Positions 60,077 to 64,000 of a stretch of 64,000 nt of DNA are shown here, one piece after another. The position numbers and the translations under genes were made by a program. The notes below the pieces were generated by a model that was not told the origin of the DNA, searched no databases, and saw only the letters and a list, made by a program, of their open reading frames with translations. This DNA comes from UBA8958 sp964571695 (GTDB lineage: Bacteria > Desulfobacterota > Syntrophia > Syntrophales > UBA8958): positions 124,001 through 188,000 of the forward strand of contig CAZNDG010000001.1 of assembly GCA_964571695.1 (NCBI GenBank), given 5' to 3'. The first letter of the stretch is position 1. The number at the start of each line of letters is the position of its first letter.

Positions 60077-63000
60077 TCAATTTTCGGCCATCGAGGTGAC
60101 CGCCCCCTTTCTCCTCGTCATCCAAATGTTCAACTTGTCGATATAAACGTAGAAAACAGGGGTGATATACATGGTGAGGAACTGGGAGAAGAAGAGACCC
60201 CCGACCACGGACACCCCCAGGGGTTGCCGGGACTCCCCGCCGGCCCCGAGTCCCAGGGCAATGGGCAGGGTGCCGAAAAGGGCCGCCATGGTGGTCATCA
60301 TGATGGGACGGAAACGGACGAGGCAGGCCTCGTGAATTGCCGCTTCCGCGGTCTTTTTCTCGTTCCGCTCCGCGTCCAGGGCGAAATCGATCATCATGAT
60401 CCCGTTCTTCTTGACCAGACCCACGAGCAGGATAATGCCCACGAAGGCATAGAGGTCCAGTTCCATCCCGAAGATCCGCAGGGCCGCCAGGGCCCCGAAA
60501 CCCGCCAGGGGCAGCGCGGAAAGGATGGTAATGGGATGGAGATAGCTCTCGTAGAGGATCCCCAGCACCATATAGATGACGGCTATGGTAACGAAAAGCA
60601 GAAACCCGAGTTTGGCGAACGACGTCTCGAAGGCCTGTGCCGCGCCCTCGAAACTCCCGGATATGGACGCCGGCAGGTGCTGCTCCGCGAGCTTTCGGAT
60701 CTGTTCCGTCGCCGGTCCGATGGAATGGCCCGGCAGGAGGTTGAAGGAAATCGTCGCCGCCGGACGCTGCCCCTGGTGGTTCACCGCCAGAGGACCCAGG
60801 GTCTTCTGGACCGTCGCCACCGTGTTCAGAGGCACGAGTTGGCCGGTGCGGGATTTGATGAAGAGGAGATCCAGGGTATCCGGATAGGCCATGAACTCCT
60901 CCTCCAGTTCGAGGATGACGTCGTACTGGGTGGTGGCGGCGTAGATGGTGCTGACCTTGCCCCCGGCAAAGGCGTAACTCAGGGCGTTTTCTATCTGCTG
61001 GGCCGTCAGCCCCAGGGTGGAGGCCTTGTCGCGATCGATGTGGATCGCCATCTTCAGGCTCCGGAAGCTCAAGTCGCTGCTCACGTCCGTCAGTCCCGGC
61101 AGGGCCCGGACCCGTTGCTCGAAGTCCTTGCCGTACCGGTAGAGGTTGGCGAGATCCTCGCTCTTCAAGGTATAGTTGTACATGGCATTGGTTTCCTTGC
61201 CGCCGATCTCGATGGGCGGTGGATTCATGGGAAAGACGAAGAGACCGGGAATAATGTTAACCTTGGGACGGAGCTCGTTGATGATCTGATCGACGGATCG
61301 CCGGCGTTTCTTGCTCTCCACGCACCGGGCGAAGATGAACCCCTTGTTGTTGTTGGGAACGGCGGCGACGGACACGATCCCGTCCACGTCGGGATCGTCG
61401 ATGATGATCTTGTTCAGGACGTTCTGGTGGGCCGACATATCGGCATAAGAAATCGTGTCGGCGGCCATGGTGAAACAGATGAAAAAATTCCGGTCCTCGC
61501 TGGGGATGAAGCCGCCGGGGGAGATCTGATAGAGCCACACCGTTCCAGCCATGATGAAAGCCGTGAAAATCAAGGCCTTTAGGCGGTGCCGCAATACCTG
61601 GCAAAGGCTCCGGTCGTAAAAGGCGAGCATGGCGTTGAAGATCCGCTCGGTGGTTTCATAGAGCCGCCCCGGCTTCCTCTCTCCGGGATTCTTCAAGAAA
61701 ATGGCGGCCATCATGGGGGTGAGGGTCAGGGAGACGAATCCGGAGATGAGAATGGCCGCCGCGATGCTCACGGAAAACTCCCGGAGGAGCCTTCCCACGA
61801 TGCCGCCCATGAAGAGTACCGGGATGAATACCACAACCAGGGAGATCGTCATGGAAAGGATCGTGAAGCCGATCTCCTTTGAGCCGAGGAGCGAAGCGGT
61901 CCGGGCGTCTTCTCCCTGCTCCATGCGGCGGATGATATTCTCCAGCATGACGATGGCGTCATCGACAACGAAACCCACGGACAGAACCAGGGCCATTAGA
62001 GACAGGTTGTTGAGGCTGTAGCCGCAAAGGTACATCACCGCAAAGGTGGCGACCAGTGACAGGGGGACGGCGATGCTGGGGATGATCGTGGGCCGGAGGG
62101 ACCGCAGGAACAGGAAGATGACGATCACTACGAGGCAGATAGTCAAAAGGAGGGTGTATTGAACATCCTTGATGGAGTCCTTGATGAAATCCGTCTGATC
62201 AAAGATGAGGCGGACCTCCGTACCCCTGGGAATCTCCTCCCCGAGTTTCGGCATGATCTCCTTGACCTTCGCCGCCACTTCCACAGCGTTGGCTCCAGGC
62301 TGTTTCCGGACGGCGAATACGACGGTGCGCTGGGAGATCTCGTCGTTGGCGTACCAAACAGTCACCCGCTTGTTGTCCACGCTGTCCACTCCCCGGCCCA
62401 CATCACGGATCCGGACGGGATATCCCTTTTCATAGGCCACGATGAGGGGATCATAGGCCGTGGCCGTCTTCAGTTGTCCCTGAGGGTCGAGGGTGTAGGA
62501 CTGATACGGCCCGTCGAGACTACCACCGGGTATGTTGACATTGGCATTGGCCAGGGCGCCGGCAATCTCGTTTATCCCGATCCCCTTGTTGGCAAGCCGG
62601 TGGGGATTGACCTGAACGCGAACGGCATATTTTTTCCCGTATTTAATTACCTCGGAAACACCCTTGATGGTGGAAAGGTTCGGGGCAATGACCGAATCCA
62701 CATATTCATAGGTCGTCGTATCCTTTATGGTCTCCCCCACCATGGCATAGAACATGATGGGCCATTCCGCGGGATTTACCTTCTGGTATGTAGGGGGAGC
62801 CGGCATGGTGGGGAGGATCCCCATAGCCGCGGAGATCATGGAGTTCACATCCTGGGCCGCTGCATCGATGTTTCGGTCCAATGAAAATTGCATGGTGATG
62901 GAGGTCGAACCCTGGGTACTCGTGGAGGTCATGGATTCGAGTCCCTGAATGGTGGAGAATTTCTTCTCCAGGGGAGTGGCCACCGTGGCAGCCATGATCT

Positions 63001-63169
63001 CCGGACTGGCTCCGGGCAGTGCCGCAGATACCTGGATAGTGGGATAATCCATCTGGGGCAGGTCGTTGACAGGAAGGTTACGATAACCGATGATCCCAAA
63101 AAACAGGATGCCGATCATCACCAAGCTGGTCATGATGGGACGGCGGATCCAGAGGGCGGAGATGTTCAC
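60077..63169 (-). CDS. RND efflux pump, inner-membrane subunit
   Basis: A 1030-residue AcrB/MdtB-type transporter that drives drugs or other compounds outward using the proton gradient. Twelve membrane segments are expected; the first is at the N-terminus (SLVMIGILFFGIIGYRNLPV). The proton-relay residues are present: the Asp pair in LSVGFVVDDAIVMLENI and Lys in VGLVKKNGIMMIDFA. Porter-domain phrases include GASPEIMAATVATPLEKKFS. It overlaps the adaptor gene upstream by four bases. The substrate is unknown. Confidence 0.95.
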   Translation of the reverse strand: MNISALWIRRPIMTSLVMIGILFFGIIGYRNLPVNDLPQMDYPTIQVSAALPGASPEIMAATVATPLEKKFSTIQGLESMTSTSTQGSTSITMQFSLDRNIDAAAQDVNSMISAAMGILPTMPAPPTYQKVNPAEWPIMFYAMVGETIKDTTTYEYVDSVIAPNLSTIKGVSEVIKYGKKYAVRVQVNPHRLANKGIGINEIAGALANANVNIPGGSLDGPYQSYTLDPQGQLKTATAYDPLIVAYEKGYPVRIRDVGRGVDSVDNKRVTVWYANDEISQRTVVFAVRKQPGANAVEVAAKVKEIMPKLGEEIPRGTEVRLIFDQTDFIKDSIKDVQYTLLLTICLVVIVIFLFLRSLRPTIIPSIAVPLSLVATFAVMYLCGYSLNNLSLMALVLSVGFVVDDAIVMLENIIRRMEQGEDARTASLLGSKEIGFTILSMTISLVVVFIPVLFMGGIVGRLLREFSVSIAAAILISGFVSLTLTPMMAAIFLKNPGERKPGRLYETTERIFNAMLAFYDRSLCQVLRHRLKALIFTAFIMAGTVWLYQISPGGFIPSEDRNFFICFTMAADTISYADMSAHQNVLNKIIIDDPDVDGIVSVAAVPNNNKGFIFARCVESKKRRRSVDQIINELRPKVNIIPGLFVFPMNPPPIEIGGKETNAMYNYTLKSEDLANLYRYGKDFEQRVRALPGLTDVSSDLSFRSLKMAIHIDRDKASTLGLTAQQIENALSYAFAGGKVSTIYAATTQYDVILELEEEFMAYPDTLDLLFIKSRTGQLVPLNTVATVQKTLGPLAVNHQGQRPAATISFNLLPGHSIGPATEQIRKLAEQHLPASISGSFEGAAQAFETSFAKLGFLLFVTIAVIYMVLGILYESYLHPITILSALPLAGFGALAALRIFGMELDLYAFVGIILLVGLVKKNGIMMIDFALDAERNEKKTAEAAIHEACLVRFRPIMMTTMAALFGTLPIALGLGAGGESRQPLGVSVVGGLFFSQFLTMYITPVFYVYIDKLNIWMTRRKGAVTSMAEN

Positions 63170-64000
63170 TTGCCTTCCCCTCCGGCGTTACCCTTGACAT
63201 TGCCGCTTCCCGGCCCAACACCTAAGCTGTCCTTGATCTCCACTTTACCGTTCGGTCGCACTTTGAGATGTCCGTCCGTCACCACAGTTTCCCCGCCCTG
63301 GAGTCCCTTGGCGATCACCGCCTCCTCTCCGGTGCTTCTCTCCATGACCACGGGGGCAACCTCGGCCGTCATATCCGGTTTGATTACGAAGACAAATTGC
63401 CCCTGGTCTCCGTTCTGGACGGCGCGAAGAGGCGCGACGACGGCTCCGGATTGGATCGTGAGACGGAGGGATACGTTGACGAACTGACCTGGCCAGAGGG
63501 ATCGGTCGTTATTGGCGAATTCCGCCTTCAATTTGATCATCCCCGTTGCCTGGTCGATGGCGTTGTCCACAAAGACGAGTTTCCCGTTGGTGATTTCCAT
63601 GGGAAAGTCCTTACCGGGGATAACCCTTACGGAGACCGTTCCCGCCGCAAGATATTTTCTGATCGCGGCAAGCTGTTTTTCCGGTACGGAGAAACGGATA
63701 TAGGCGGGACTGATCTGGTTGAGGGTGGTCAGAGAGGTGTCATTGGCCCGAACGATAGAGCCGAGATTGACACCGTAGGCACCGGTCCGCCCGGCAAAAG
63801 GTGCTTTGACGGAACAGTAGGATAGATTCAGCCGCGCGTCTTCCACCTCGGCACGGTCGGCCTTAACGTTCGCGTTGTATGCGGCGGCGTCGGTCAGGTA
63901 CTTGTCCGCCTCCGATTTCGATACCGCCCCTTTGGTCAAAAGAAAGGCATAGCGTTTCGCCTCCTCTTCGTTGAACTGTGATTGGGCGATGCTTTTGGCC
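63166..64000 (-). CDS. RND efflux periplasmic adaptor (N-terminus beyond window)
   Basis: Membrane-fusion protein linking the RND pump to an outer-membrane channel. The window holds the last 278 residues; the reading frame stays open to the right edge. Visible are the end of the coiled coil, the lipoyl half DARLNLSYCSVKAPFAGRTG, the beta-barrel with LNQISPAYIRFSVPE, and the membrane-proximal domain (LQGGETVVTDGHLKV). A Gly-rich tail ends the protein. Its stop overlaps the pump start, so the two are coupled. Confidence 0.93.
   Translation of the reverse strand, partial: AKSIAQSQFNEEEAKRYAFLLTKGAVSKSEADKYLTDAAAYNANVKADRAEVEDARLNLSYCSVKAPFAGRTGAYGVNLGSIVRANDTSLTTLNQISPAYIRFSVPEKQLAAIRKYLAAGTVSVRVIPGKDFPMEITNGKLVFVDNAIDQATGMIKLKAEFANNDRSLWPGQFVNVSLRLTIQSGAVVAPLRAVQNGDQGQFVFVIKPDMTAEVAPVVMERSTGEEAVIAKGLQGGETVVTDGHLKVRPNGKVEIKDSLGVGPGSGNVKGNAGGEGK

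Noticed and set aside
1..64000. Search for tRNA, rRNA, CRISPR arrays, transposases, integrases and phage genes
   Set aside because: None recognised. The only repeat-like elements are the intergenic inverted repeats listed.

Overview
The window is a flagellar and chemotaxis 'island' followed by a short metabolic and envelope segment. Gene order (flgB-flgC-fliE-F-G-H-I-J-motE, then fliK-flgD-flgE, then motA-motB-motB-fliL-M-N-O-P), abundant sigma-54 promoter motifs, NtrC-type regulators, HDOD/HD-GYP proteins, a PHA-synthase-like protein and moderate-to-high GC all point to a motile Deltaproteobacterium (Desulfobacterota), perhaps near Syntrophales. The phylum is inferred from gene content, not from a marker gene. 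No tRNA, rRNA, CRISPR array or insertion sequence was recognised.

Region 1 (1-21787, minus strand) is the flagellar structural block. It reads from right to left: an exported SPOR/TPR protein, an FlgS-like kinase and an FlgR-like sigma-54 activator; then rod, MS-ring, switch and export-ATPase genes (flgB to motE); then hook genes (fliK, flgD, flgE); then a PomA-type motA with two tandem motB-like genes, fliL, and fliM/N/O/P, with fliP running off the left edge. Region 2 (21915-24220, plus) is a PilZ gene followed by a second, canonical motAB pair.

Region 3 (24434-43493) is the chemotaxis block. A minus-strand set (cheD, HDOD, cheX-like, cheY, cheX) lies beside an NtrC-type regulator. A plus-strand set follows: mcp, cheR, response regulator, cheD (frameshifted), cheB, cheA, cheW and a sensor-less mcp. 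After these come an HD-GYP phosphodiesterase, a PilZ protein, two more HDOD proteins, a response regulator and a third CheX.

Region 4 (43500-52639) holds a metallo-beta-lactamase-fold protein, a PhaC-like enzyme and several two-component proteins: a hybrid kinase, a REC-TPR protein, a small kinase and a REC-HD-GYP protein. Region 5 (52786-64000) has a MaoC-type hydratase, a glycine-zipper lipoprotein, a subtilisin-like autotransporter, a beta-keto-acid cleavage enzyme, a patatin-like lipoprotein, and an RND pump with its adaptor truncated at the right edge.

Six good matches to the -24/-12 sigma-54 promoter sit in front of the main flagellar and chemotaxis operons, including the operon that encodes the FlgR-like activator itself. 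The most unusual features are: a stator operon with two MotB-like subunits, of which one lacks the ion-binding aspartate; an FlgS-like kinase whose ATP-binding motifs look degenerate; a CheA with a T2SSE_N/MshEN-like insert; and a cheD interrupted at a run of nine A.
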